A stretch of 64,000 nt of DNA from Enterovibrio gelatinilyticus (GTDB lineage Bacteria > Pseudomonadota > Gammaproteobacteria > Enterobacterales > Vibrionaceae). The DNA is taken from positions 1-64,000 of the forward strand of contig NZ_JAJUBC010000024.1 of assembly GCF_028683095.1 (NCBI RefSeq), read 5' to 3'. Below the pieces are notes generated by a model that had not been told where the DNA came from, searched no databases, and saw only the letters and a program-made list of their open reading frames with translations. This document shows, piece by piece, positions 9,210 to 16,753 of the stretch (position 1 is its first letter; every line of letters starts with the position of its first letter). The translations under genes and the position numbers were made by a program.

Positions 9210-9230
9210 ATAGGCAAAAAAGGTCAGGAT

Positions 9231-9266
9231 AAAAAAGAGCCCGGCACCCAAGGAGGAAATGCCGGG
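9231..9266 (-). terminator. Rho-independent terminator on the minus strand
   Basis: Stem CCCGGCA / TGCCGGG with a 13-nt loop. On the minus strand it is followed by CTC then TTTTTT. It points towards the CNNM gene and therefore belongs to the decayed minus-strand ABC ATPase piece at 9354-9548, not to the plus-strand gene. Confidence 0.8.
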
Positions 9267-9353
9267 TATGGATAACAGAACCGAATGAAAAATACTGTTA
9301 TCAAAGGAGTGTATTCACGCTAATGCCAACTCGAAAGGCCCTCGCGCAGATGA

Positions 9354-9548
9354 TCACGACAACAAAACAAAGTGTCCGTTAGCATCAGAAAAATGAAGCT
9401 TGTTGGCGTGGAACTGGAGACCAAGGTGATCGCCCGCTCCCACTTCACTTTCAACAGCGGTGCGAACAATCACTTTGCCCAAATCATCGCAATCAACAAC
9501 TACATAGATATCTGCACCTAGGTATTCAGTCACATCAATAATGCCTTG
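9354..9548 (-). pseudogene. Remnant of ABC-transporter ATPase (C-terminal TOBE domain)
   Basis: A 64-codon open stretch that ends at TGA 9354 reads as the last domain of a MalK/UgpC-type sugar-ABC ATPase: GIIDVTEYLGADIYVVVD, then a GDHLGLQFHANKLHFSDANG segment ending in FVLLS. It begins at an in-frame stop (9549-9551) and has no start codon or ribosome site; the nucleotide-binding domain is absent. A matching terminator survives downstream. I take it as the residue of a deleted transporter operon. Family assignment is from pattern memory only. Confidence 0.6.
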
Positions 9549-9636
9549 TCATTTTATCCACCGGCGAGCTTGCCCGAGTTGTTAGGTGAAGCGGTTGACG
9601 TGTTTGCTGTTTAAAGAAGTCAAAACGAGTAGCTAA

Positions 9637-9669
9637 ATAAAAAAAAGACCAGCAACATGCTGATCTTTT
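9637..9669 (-). terminator. Terminator of the HTH-2TM gene (minus strand)
   Basis: AAAAGAcCAGCA / TGCTGaTCTTTT with an ACA loop. On the minus strand it is followed by a run of T, 28 bp past the stop at 9697. Confidence 0.8.
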
Positions 9670-9696
9670 CGTTTTAAGATAAAGGCATTTAGAATG

Positions 9697-10173
9697 CTAC
9701 AGCTTACGCCCTAGCCTTTTTTCAACCTGCTTCTTTTCCCATTCTGGGCCAAAGAAATTGAACACTTCAAACGCGCTTAAACCATGGGAAACAATGCCAA
9801 TACCCCAACCTAACGCTGGCCACCACGCCCAAATGTACTCAGGGCTGGTCATGTAGTTCAAAATGAACAACCCTGTAATGACAGCGGCATAGGTGATCAA
9901 GTGCGAGTAAAAACCTTTGATTTCTCGAACTTGGTTAAGAATTTGTGTTTCTTCTTCCGTAATTTTAACGTCTGCAGTCATGTCGGGCTCCGGTATTTTT
10001 TGAAGGTCAGATACTTGAAGTTCAAAAACAGCAGCCAAAGATTTCAATGATTCCAGTCCCGGTTTATCACCGCGCTCAATCCGTTGAATGGTACGAACAC
10101 TTAACCCACTCATTTCAGATAGTTGTTCTTGAGACCAACCTCGCTGTAACCTGAGTTTTCTGACAATCATCAT
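9697..10173 (-). CDS. XRE-type HTH protein with C-terminal 2TM domain
   Basis: 158 residues. Residues 3-62 form a Cro/CI-type helix-turn-helix (LRLQRGWSQEQLSEMSGLSVRTIQRIERG). After a polar linker the last about 85 residues contain two hydrophobic helices (YAAVITGLFILNYM and PALGWGIGIVSHGLSAF), the 2TM domain often found alone or joined to HTH regions. It is thus likely a membrane-tethered DNA-binding regulator. It has two consecutive ATG codons at 10173 and 10170 behind AAGGA. Neighbours give no hint of the target. Confidence 0.85.
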   Translation of the reverse strand: MMIVRKLRLQRGWSQEQLSEMSGLSVRTIQRIERGDKPGLESLKSLAAVFELQVSDLQKIPEPDMTADVKITEEETQILNQVREIKGFYSHLITYAAVITGLFILNYMTSPEYIWAWWPALGWGIGIVSHGLSAFEVFNFFGPEWEKKQVEKRLGRKL

Positions 10174-10367
10174 TTAATCCTTTCTGCTGTGTGCCCTTTA
10201 AATCTACAAAAAACAGGAGGACATTCACCACGACACGGTAGTGTCACTTACCCGACAATACTTTAAAAACATACATTTAGCACTGCGCATACAAGGTTTC
10301 AAATTTAGACGACAGCAATGCGACAAAAAGCCGACTCATAAGTAATTAATAGAAACCGACGCGAAAA

Positions 10368-11024
10368 CTACAGGCCCAAACGCGCTGAGAGCCATTCGGC
10401 AATATCCTTTATCTGAGGCATACACACTTGGTGCTCCATCGGGTACGTTGACCAATTTGGTGCAAACCCAGCGGCCATCAAATCATCTCGTGCATCTTCA
10501 CCCATCGCAGGAAGAACCACAGGATCGTAACTGCCATGCATGATTTCAATGGGAATGGAGCGATTTGCGTTCGCATATTCAATGGTGTCAGAGGTTGGAA
10601 AGTATGTAGACAATGTCAGCAATCCAGCTAATGCTTTCGGAAAGCTCAACGCCGCTTGATAGGCCACGGCACCACCTTGCGAGAAGCCAGCAAGAACAAT
10701 GCGTTCAGCGGGAATACCACGCGCGATTTCACGCTCAATCAAAGCAGACACTTCTGACGCTGAATCAAGCAACTGCCCAACATTCAGCTTACGTCCTGCA
10801 CCCATTTCGAGAATGTCATACCACGCTGGCATCATCATGCCACCATTGACGGTAACAGGAATAGATGGCGAATGAGGGAAAATGAAACGAACTGGCGCAT
10901 CTTCAGGTAGACGCAATTCAGGCAGGATGGCTTCAAAATCATGACCATTTGAACCCAACCCATGCAACCAAATAACAGCTGCACTGGCTGTGATCTGCGG
11001 TTCAACTTCTACGCATTTGAGCAT
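10368..11024 (-). CDS. Carboxylesterase / phospholipase (alpha/beta hydrolase)
   Basis: 218 residues, the size of the phospholipase/carboxylesterase family (EstB-like). The fold markers are WLHGLGSNGHDFE (oxyanion loop), nucleophile motif GFSQGG near residue 115, the acid in HGSYDPVV and the His in MEHQVCMPQI. It lacks a signal peptide, so it is cytoplasmic. Substrates of this family are short acyl esters and lysophospholipids. It stands alone. Confidence 0.9.
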   Translation of the reverse strand: MLKCVEVEPQITASAAVIWLHGLGSNGHDFEAILPELRLPEDAPVRFIFPHSPSIPVTVNGGMMMPAWYDILEMGAGRKLNVGQLLDSASEVSALIEREIARGIPAERIVLAGFSQGGAVAYQAALSFPKALAGLLTLSTYFPTSDTIEYANANRSIPIEIMHGSYDPVVLPAMGEDARDDLMAAGFAPNWSTYPMEHQVCMPQIKDIAEWLSARLGL

Positions 11025-11207
11025 TTTTCTCTATCCCTGTTTTTGTCATTACGTTGGTTTACTTCGGAAAGCGAATTCCATGATGATTGAACAAGAAGTT
11101 ACACACTTCCTTCTTTTTCAATGACGAGTATACAGGTTCCTCCTTGCGGATATGTCACCTCTTTCTGAGTTGAAGGCACAGCTTCTCTGCAATTCATTGG
11201 CAGACGT

Positions 11208-11294
11208 TATACCCCATCAACCTAAAGATGCTCGATTTCAGAGGCCATCAGTGCGAGTTTACTGAATCCTGCATCTTCAGGTTGTTTGGGGATA
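11208..11294. repeat. Dispersed palindromic element, copy A (short form)
   Basis: About 87 bp bounded by inverted ends: the left end begins TATACCCCATCAACC and the right end, read on the other strand, begins TATATCCCCAAACAACC. Its core (TCGATTTCAGAGGCCATCAG) matches the left part of the full copy at 57669-57934 and its right arm matches that copy's right end, so it looks like an internally deleted derivative. Confidence 0.75.
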
Positions 11295-11395
11295 TATATT
11301 TCAGAATAAGAGCATGATGATGATGAAGAAGAAGGATGCGGATTAAAGAGATAGAGATTTGATTTCTTAGCCGTGTTGAAAACAAATGACTTACG

Positions 11396-11416
11396 TCGCA
11401 CGTAAATTACGTGCGA
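11396..11416. repeat. 21-bp palindrome downstream of the NusG-like gene
   Basis: TCGCACGTAA-A-TTACGTGCGA, perfect 10-bp arms around one base, 13 bp past the stop codon at 11429. There is no T-run on the minus strand. It may be a protein-binding site or a stability hairpin. Confidence 0.6.
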
Positions 11417-11428
11417 GCGTACAAAGAG

Positions 11429-11962
11429 TTAAGCAGGTGTAGGTAGTTCAGTGCGAACCACACTACCCATAGGCACGGGCACCATGATAGAGCGCCCAAG
11501 CTGCCCGACTTCCATGGCGATAGGTCGTGCGCCTTCGCCATCAACCAAGATACCCGTCATGCCTTTGAGAGGGCCATTAATCACTGCCACCGTCGCACCA
11601 TTAACAAGGTTATTAGCCAATGAGGTGACATCATCATAGTGATACAGAATGGTTTTAATTTTCACGATGTGTGTTTCAGGAATAGCAGCTAGGTAGTTGC
11701 CATTTCTGATCAAATGCGAGAAACCAGGTGCGAGTTTTACCTGCTGTAAACCTTCAGGCAACGTGCGCACAAAAACATGAGATTTAAACAAAGGTTCATA
11801 CGTCGTTTTGGTTTTAATGCCCACCATGGTTCTGATAGTTCGGCGTGGCAAATAAACGTCATACCCTTTTGCTGACAAATGTTCGAACAGAATATTCTCT
11901 GAATGATCATGGGTATAAACCGCATACCAACGATAGTAATGCAATGCTATCTCTCCTAACAT
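11429..11962 (-). CDS. NusG/RfaH-like specialised transcription antiterminator (UpxY type)
   Basis: About 177 residues. An NGN domain occupies the first about 105 (RWYAVYTHDHSEN, GYDVYLPRR, EPLFKSHVFV, APGFSHLIRNG), followed by a KOW-containing end (GATVAVINGPLKGMTGILVDG). These NusG paralogues ride RNA polymerase on selected long operons such as polysaccharide clusters, yet none is nearby. The start is uncertain: ATG 11962 has no ribosome site, whereas TTG 11944 lies six bases after AGGAGAG and is a strong alternative. The open frame continues upstream through a heptamer tandem repeat into hydrophobic nonsense. It has no partner genes. Confidence 0.85.
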   Translation of the reverse strand: MLGEIALHYYRWYAVYTHDHSENILFEHLSAKGYDVYLPRRTIRTMVGIKTKTTYEPLFKSHVFVRTLPEGLQQVKLAPGFSHLIRNGNYLAAIPETHIVKIKTILYHYDDVTSLANNLVNGATVAVINGPLKGMTGILVDGEGARPIAMEVGQLGRSIMVPVPMGSVVRTELPTPA

Positions 11963-11990
11963 TCCAAGCGTTGAAATGGCCGTCAAAGGC

Positions 11991-12030
11991 CAATAAGCAA
12001 TAAGCAATAAGCAATAAGCAATAAGCAATA
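11991..12030. repeat. Heptanucleotide tandem repeat (CAATAAG)n
   Basis: Five exact CAATAAG units plus a partial sixth, starting 29 bp upstream of the ATG (47 bp upstream of the TTG) of the NusG/RfaH-like gene. A gain or loss of 7 bp would shift promoter spacing or leader structure, so it is a candidate phase-variation tract. Confidence 0.85.
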
Positions 12031-12202
12031 TATCGGTGCAAACACAAGCCAACAGAGTCAAGACTTGCTTTGCGATACAAGATCGTTGCGCGGAATGCTC
12101 GACACCCACGAACGACGGTACCAATAATGAGCGCGATACTATCGCTAGTTACTCAGTGAGGAAAGAAAATTAGCGAGTTGTTGAGAGAAGGATTTTTCCT
12201 AG

Positions 12203-12328
12203 CCTAAAACTCTTGGTCGATATCACGATGACGAGGGAAACGTTGCGGTCATTCTCACCTTGTTTGGTGCTACCTCGCAGTCATTCTATGTTGATGATGA
12301 AGCGATTGAAATACCATTTAATGGCTAA
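12203..12328 (+). pseudogene. Possible C-terminal remnant of an unidentified gene
   Basis: A 41-codon open stretch (GRYHDDEGNVAVILTLFGA ... FYVDDEAIEIPFNG) ends at TAA 12326-12328, just overlapping the tail of the convergent GNAT gene. Its composition is protein-like, but it opens right after a stop codon, has no start or ribosome site, and I do not recognise the family. It may be the relic of a deleted gene, or chance. Confidence 0.25.
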
Positions 12329-12753
12329 GCATCCACCAGCGATTTGGTGAGGAAATGCAGAGCCTGTTCGTCTGCGGGGAAATCGTTCAGTGTCATTCTG
12401 TTTTGATAGCCTTTCTTTTCGTAAAAAGGTTTAGCCTGAAAACTGAAGGTATCCACCATGGCTGACTTGCAACCCTGCTCAATGGCAAGGGCTTCCATTC
12501 TCTGCATCAACTCCGTTCCCACCCCTTGCCCGCTTAAGGAGGGATCGACCCAGAGATAAAGGATGTGCATCCAATTTCCCCATAGGCGCGAGATAATACC
12601 TCCCATGCGAACGCCATTTTCATCCAACGCAAAAATGCCTATTTGAGTCTCTTTGAGGTGTTCAACAAAAGGGTCGTTAAACGCACGCAGCCCCGTTCGA
12701 ACATCCTGAATGTCTTGCTCTGTGGGATTGGCAACGATTTGATATTCCATCAT
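12325..12753 (-). CDS. GNAT-family N-acetyltransferase
   Basis: 142 residues with the GNAT acetyl-CoA core: the beta4 strand MHILYLWVDPSLSGQGVGTELM, where the pyrophosphate loop SGQGVG follows the WVDP strand, and the later QAKPFYEKKGY helix-strand typical of motif B. It would transfer an acetyl group to an unknown small molecule or protein amine. ATG 12753 follows AAGGATGA. The C-terminal extension (NDFPADEQALHFLTKSL) is typical of the YhbS/ElaA-like subgroup whose substrates are unassigned. Confidence 0.88.
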   Translation of the reverse strand: MMEYQIVANPTEQDIQDVRTGLRAFNDPFVEHLKETQIGIFALDENGVRMGGIISRLWGNWMHILYLWVDPSLSGQGVGTELMQRMEALAIEQGCKSAMVDTFSFQAKPFYEKKGYQNRMTLNDFPADEQALHFLTKSLVDA

Positions 12754-12828
12754 TCATCCTTGAGTTTGACTTCAGTTTTTCTGGGTAGGCAAATAAAAAG
12801 TGAAAGCCACATGATGGCTCTCACTAAT

Positions 12829-12880
12829 ACACAAACAACCTGAGATACAGGGTTCAGCGAGGTTGATTGGGAAGATATAT
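12829..12880. repeat. Dispersed palindromic element, copy B (fragment)
   Basis: ACACAAACAACCTGAGATAC, then AGGGTTCAGCGAGGTT, a degenerate copy of the element's end, followed by a TTGATTGGGAAGATATA that resembles the opposite terminus. It lies between the GNAT gene and the 71-residue gene. Confidence 0.55.
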
Positions 12881-12909
12881 TAGGGCATTTTCTGAACGAT
12901 GAGAAACAA

Positions 12910-13125
12910 CTATTTCGGCAAAAATATGCGAAATAACGCGCCTTCTTCATCACTCAAATGCAGGGATTTTTTGCGCGGACGAGAATAACTAGATGCATCA
13001 TCCAGATCCCAGTGGGGAGACTCCACACCATCATCGATAGCCATGGAAATCCCAAGCGCTTTGAGCTCATCCAAGTTTTCTGATTCTTTAACGACATCGC
13101 CGCTCAGTACATTTACCAGCTTCAT
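12910..13125 (-). CDS. Small uncharacterised protein (71 aa)
   Basis: A 71-residue acidic protein with no signal peptide or membrane helix. It starts at ATG 13125 after GAGGTG; the open frame upstream (MFGYKEMPDERCS) comes from a dispersed repeat and is not likely translated. The sequence MKLVNVLSGDVVKESENLDE, then a middle DDGVESPHWDLDDASSYSRP and a basic-then-hydrophobic tail ending IFLPK, is not one I recognise. The clean ribosome site and composition make it a probable real gene. It is flanked on both sides by copies of the palindromic element. Confidence 0.55.
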   Translation of the reverse strand: MKLVNVLSGDVVKESENLDELKALGISMAIDDGVESPHWDLDDASSYSRPRKKSLHLSDEEGALFRIFLPK

Positions 13126-13151
13126 ACTGCACCTCTCGTCAGGCATTTCCT

Positions 13152-13196
13152 TGTACCCAAACAACCTGAAAGCTCAGTATTCAGCAAATTTGGGCA
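13152..13196. repeat. Dispersed palindromic element, copy C (fragment)
   Basis: TTGTACCCAAACAACCTGAA ... TATTCAGCAAATTTGGGCAC: the conserved terminus in degenerate form, ending 27 bp upstream of the 71-residue gene. Confidence 0.55.
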
Positions 13197-13270
13197 CTAA
13201 CCTAATATCGAAGCTAGCAGAGAAATATGACAATCTCGCGAATCATTTATTACAGACTCAGAGCACGCTG

Positions 13271-13624
13271 TTACGACGATTGATGATCTGCAGAAATCGC
13301 TTGCTTTAACTGTTTGATCCGCGTCTCTTTGTATCCAAAAATACCAAACATTGCGACAGTCACGCCGATGCAAGTATAAAGTTGAGTTTGGGAGTAAACG
13401 TCAAAGTTTGAAAACAAGAAAAACAGCATCAGTGCCATCAAAACAGCCTGAATGACCCAACGAGACTTATCATTAAAGTTAAACGATTGACCGTCTTCAT
13501 CGATTCTAACGTGCACGCGCCCGACCAGAAATCCAAGGTTTATCAGCAACCCATCGTTATCTGTCGCTTCTTTGTAATCAATGCGGTTTAACGCTAGGTA
13601 TTTTTCCAGACCTTTCTGATCCAT
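13271..13624 (-). CDS. Uncharacterised protein with two transmembrane helices
   Basis: 117 residues. The first about 60 are soluble (YLALNRIDYKEATDNDGLLI, then VGRVHVRIDEDGQSFNF), followed by two hydrophobic helices (WVIQAVLMALMLFFLFSNF and TQLYTCIGVTVAMFGIFGY) and a short basic cytoplasmic tail. ATG 13624 follows GAGGAG at a 9-nt distance. I do not recognise the family and assign no function. It diverges from the VWA lipoprotein gene. Confidence 0.65.
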   Translation of the reverse strand: MDQKGLEKYLALNRIDYKEATDNDGLLINLGFLVGRVHVRIDEDGQSFNFNDKSRWVIQAVLMALMLFFLFSNFDVYSQTQLYTCIGVTVAMFGIFGYKETRIKQLKQAISADHQSS

Positions 13625-13657
13625 GTATTCACTCTCCTCAATCGCAAAATGGCAGGA

Positions 13658-13705
13658 CACAACAACCTAGGCTTCACAAAAACAATGAGTTCACAACAAC
13701 CTAGG
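13658..13705. repeat. Pair of 14-bp direct repeats in divergent promoter region
   Basis: CACAACAACCTAGG occurs at 13658-13671 and again at 13692-13705, 34 bp apart (about three helical turns). Both contain the palindrome CCTAGG. They lie upstream of the 2TM gene and of the VWA/sigma operon, as expected for an operator pair, but no regulator is known. Confidence 0.55.
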
Positions 13706-13867
13706 TTCCCTGCTCGCACTGATAATACCAGAAGGATACACGGGCAACAGTGTCTAATGCGCAGAACACCCTCTAGGGGGGGCGCATAAAAAAGTGAGAA
13801 AATATTTCACCCCTTTCGGCGACTCGCCCGTTTATACCGAAAAACCTACAGAAAAAAGGAACGGTAT

Positions 13868-15544
13868 ATGAAGCGCAATCAAGTCTCTATTGCAGTTGCA
13901 GCAGCTCTCACAGTGATCATCGGTTGTTCAGAATCCACCAGCGACAACACACAAACAATCGCAGATTCATCCACTCCAATCATTCAAGAAGAGATCATGG
14001 TGGAGGTAGCGGAAGAAGCAGATGTCATGCATGTGATGCCATCTCGTCCTGCGGCAAAAATGGCCTATGCCCGTGTTGGGCAAAATCACCTTTCGGTCAT
14101 GCCAATGCCAATCGCAGACTCCTACTTTGAACCAGAGAATCGAGATAATTACCTAGACACGCCAAGCAATGGCACAAAGCTGGTAGCTACGTCACCGCTT
14201 TCAACCTTTTCAGTGGATGTTGATACAGGCAGCTACGCCAATGTGCGCAGTTACCTCAAAATGGGAAATAAACCTCCTGCAGATGCGATTCGCGAAGAAG
14301 CCTTCATCAACTACTTTGACTACCACTACGCCGCACCAACTACCAAGGTGCAGCCGTTCTCTGTCAATACCGAGGTCGCACCCGCGCCTTGGAATGCAGA
14401 ACATCAACTGATACGCATTGCCCTAAAGGGCTATGACATTCCAGTTAGCGAGCGAAAAGCGTCAAATCTGGTGTTTCTGGTGGATGTCTCCGGCTCAATG
14501 AACCAACCCAACAAACTGCCATTGCTGGTGCAGAGTCTCTCGCTGATGGTGAAAAACCTCAGTGCCAATGACAACGTGAGCGTGGTGACTTACGCAGGTA
14601 ACGCTTCTGTCGTGCTTAAACCCACAAAGGGAAGCGAGCAAACCACCATCATCAACGCACTAAAGAGCCTGCAGGCTGGCGGCGGTACATACGGTGAAAG
14701 CGGCATTAAACTCGCCTATCAACAAGCCAAAGAAGGTTTTATTCGTGAAGGGGTCAACCGCGTAGTCTTGGCAACAGATGGTGATTTTAACGTAGGAGTC
14801 ACCAGCTTAGACGCGCTAAAAACCTTGGTGGAAGAGGAAAGAGAAAACGGAATTTCACTGACGACTCTTGGTTTTGGCCGTGGTAACTACAACGATGCCA
14901 TGATGGAGCAACTTGCAAATATCGGTGATGGTAACCACGCCTACATTGACACCCTGCATGAAGCGCAAAAAGTGCTGTTGCGTCAGATGAGTGGCACGCT
15001 ACAAAGCATCGCGTCAGACGTCAAAATTCAAGTGGAGTTTAATCCGAATGCCGTCAAAGAATACCGCTTGATTGGTTATCAAAACCGCCAACTACGCGAC
15101 GAAGATTTCAACAACGACATGGTCGATGCAGGAGAAATTGGCGCGGGACATACTGTCACTGCGCTCTATGAGGTCACCCTTGTGGGCAACAAAGGCCGTA
15201 TTGACGACCTTCGCTATCAGCAAAAGCAAGCAACAAAAACAGGCTTTGGTGACGAACTGGCACAGGTGAAAGTCAGATATAAACTACCAAATGAAGATCA
15301 AAGCAAGCTCAAAACGTATCCAGTGAAGAGCCATACTGGCAAGCCAGCCTTCACAGAAGCGAGCTCCGACTTTCAGTTTGCTACCGCAGTTGCTGCCTTT
15401 GCGCAAAAGCTCAAGGACAATCACTACGTGAATGGTTTAGCCTACAGTCAAATTGCCGATATCGCCCGAGAAAACCGAGGAGACGACCCTCACAATTACC
15501 GCGGTGAATTTATCACCCTGGTGGAGATAGCTCAGAACCTTTAA
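13868..15544 (+). CDS. VWA-domain lipoprotein, YfbK type
   Basis: 558 residues. A lipoprotein signal ends in VIIGC at residue 20. A vWF_A N-terminal region follows (STFSVDVDTGSYANVRSYL), then a VWA domain (about 200-370) with a complete MIDAS (DVSGSMN, with T and D further on), and a C-terminal DUF3520-type domain ending NYRGEFITLVEIA. E. coli YfbK has the same order; its function is not established, but MIDAS domains bind protein partners through a metal. The gene is 19 bp upstream of an ECF sigma factor, which in turn overlaps an anti-sigma-like gene, so all three probably form one operon. Confidence 0.9.
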   Translation: MKRNQVSIAVAAALTVIIGCSESTSDNTQTIADSSTPIIQEEIMVEVAEEADVMHVMPSRPAAKMAYARVGQNHLSVMPMPIADSYFEPENRDNYLDTPSNGTKLVATSPLSTFSVDVDTGSYANVRSYLKMGNKPPADAIREEAFINYFDYHYAAPTTKVQPFSVNTEVAPAPWNAEHQLIRIALKGYDIPVSERKASNLVFLVDVSGSMNQPNKLPLLVQSLSLMVKNLSANDNVSVVTYAGNASVVLKPTKGSEQTTIINALKSLQAGGGTYGESGIKLAYQQAKEGFIREGVNRVVLATDGDFNVGVTSLDALKTLVEEERENGISLTTLGFGRGNYNDAMMEQLANIGDGNHAYIDTLHEAQKVLLRQMSGTLQSIASDVKIQVEFNPNAVKEYRLIGYQNRQLRDEDFNNDMVDAGEIGAGHTVTALYEVTLVGNKGRIDDLRYQQKQATKTGFGDELAQVKVRYKLPNEDQSKLKTYPVKSHTGKPAFTEASSDFQFATAVAAFAQKLKDNHYVNGLAYSQIADIARENRGDDPHNYRGEFITLVEIAQNL

Positions 15545-15563
15545 TGGACAGCCTAAGTTTTTA

Positions 15564-16109
15564 ATGAACAGTCTAAGCGACGAAAACTTGATGGTGAACT
15601 TCAGCGAAGGCGAACAGCGCGCCTTTGCTGAACTCTACAAACGTCACAAAAATCCGCTTTACCGCTACTTCCTACGGCAGCTTGGCGCGAGCCAGCACGC
15701 CCGTGCAGAAGAGCTGTATCAAGATGTGTGGTATCGCGTCATTGATAAAAGGGAAAGCTACACACCGACCGCCAAGTTCACCACTTGGCTCTATCATATC
15801 GCCCATCATTTGGTGATTGATGAGCACCGCAAAAACCTTTCGTCAGACAACTACGCCAAATCCCAAAACGATGAACAGCGAGATACACCCGACATGGACG
15901 GCGATAAACATCAAGCCATCAAATCATGCATGAGCTTGTTAGCGCCCTTGCAACGCGAAGCTTTTTTGCTGCGCCACGAAGCGGGGTTTGAGCCCGCACA
16001 GATTTGCGAGATCGTCGGCGCGAAAGCAGAAGCCGTGAAAACCCGCCTTCGCTACGCGATGGAACAATTAAGAGACTGCCTGACGAAAAAACTGGGAGAA
16101 CGACAATGA
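15564..16109 (+). CDS. ECF RNA polymerase sigma factor
   Basis: 181 residues with sigma region 2 (RAFAELYKRHKNPLYRYFLRQ, then AEELYQDVWYRVI and FTTWLYHIAHHLVIDEHR) and region 4 (LLAPLQREAFLLRHEAG ... ICEIVGAKAEAVKTRLRYAME). It begins 19 bp after the VWA lipoprotein gene and its TGA overlaps the ATG of the next gene (ATGA), so the three are co-translated. It should direct a small regulon sensed by the membrane partner. The signal is unknown. Confidence 0.93.
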   Translation: MNSLSDENLMVNFSEGEQRAFAELYKRHKNPLYRYFLRQLGASQHARAEELYQDVWYRVIDKRESYTPTAKFTTWLYHIAHHLVIDEHRKNLSSDNYAKSQNDEQRDTPDMDGDKHQAIKSCMSLLAPLQREAFLLRHEAGFEPAQICEIVGAKAEAVKTRLRYAMEQLRDCLTKKLGERQ

Positions 16110-16687
16110 CAGCGCCATTCAAAGATGAAGACATCGTCGCGCTGTACAAGGAAAGCGCGACGGAAATCCCAAGTGAAGCCTTGAATAATCGTATTTTAGG
16201 CTACGCACAAGCACAAACTCGCAAGCGCATTCCTTGGTGGACGTATGCAGGAATTGCCGCAACCGTGGGATTTGTCGCCTTGCTCGCGCCGTGGACATGG
16301 GTCGACCAAAGCCTTCAATCTCCTGCTCATATTGAATTGATGGAAGCACCAATACAAAAGCAGAATCGCCAGCAAGCAGACAGCTTAGAAATCGAAGCAG
16401 CGGTTGAAGCCGATGAGGCTCCCGTTGAAGAGCAACTCATGCTGAAATCACTGCCTAGCGAAGCATCTCGGTCAATGGAGTTCCAACGCGCACCTCAGGC
16501 CAAATCCAACGCGAAGATGAAGGTTAAACTCAACCCATTCAAAGAAGTAGAAAGCCTGCTCGCAAAGGGAGAGAAACAAAAAGCCATCACATTGCTTAAA
16601 GAGCAACTGGACGAACAGCCAGAGTTACTCAGTGAACTGCCATTGCATCTGATTCGTCTTCTTGAAGAGAGTGCCGCCGAAAAGTGA
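16106..16687 (+). CDS. Membrane-anchored anti-sigma-like protein
   Basis: 193 residues, starting in the ATGA overlap with the sigma gene. A short cytoplasmic N-terminus (FKDEDIVALYKESATEIPSE) precedes one transmembrane helix (residues 44-63, TYAGIAATVGFVALLAPWTW). The periplasmic remainder is rich in Glu, Ala and Lys and ends with a tetratricopeptide-like segment (LLAKGEKQKAITLLKEQL). The position after an ECF sigma and the topology imply an anti-sigma factor, though no zinc-binding HxxxCxxC is present. The function is inferred from context. Confidence 0.7.
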   Translation: MTAPFKDEDIVALYKESATEIPSEALNNRILGYAQAQTRKRIPWWTYAGIAATVGFVALLAPWTWVDQSLQSPAHIELMEAPIQKQNRQQADSLEIEAAVEADEAPVEEQLMLKSLPSEASRSMEFQRAPQAKSNAKMKVKLNPFKEVESLLAKGEKQKAITLLKEQLDEQPELLSELPLHLIRLLEESAAEK

Positions 16688-16753
16688 GAATGATTGGGTG
16701 ATATTAACTGACAACGTGAATGATTCATTACCGGGCAATCGTATGAAAAAATT

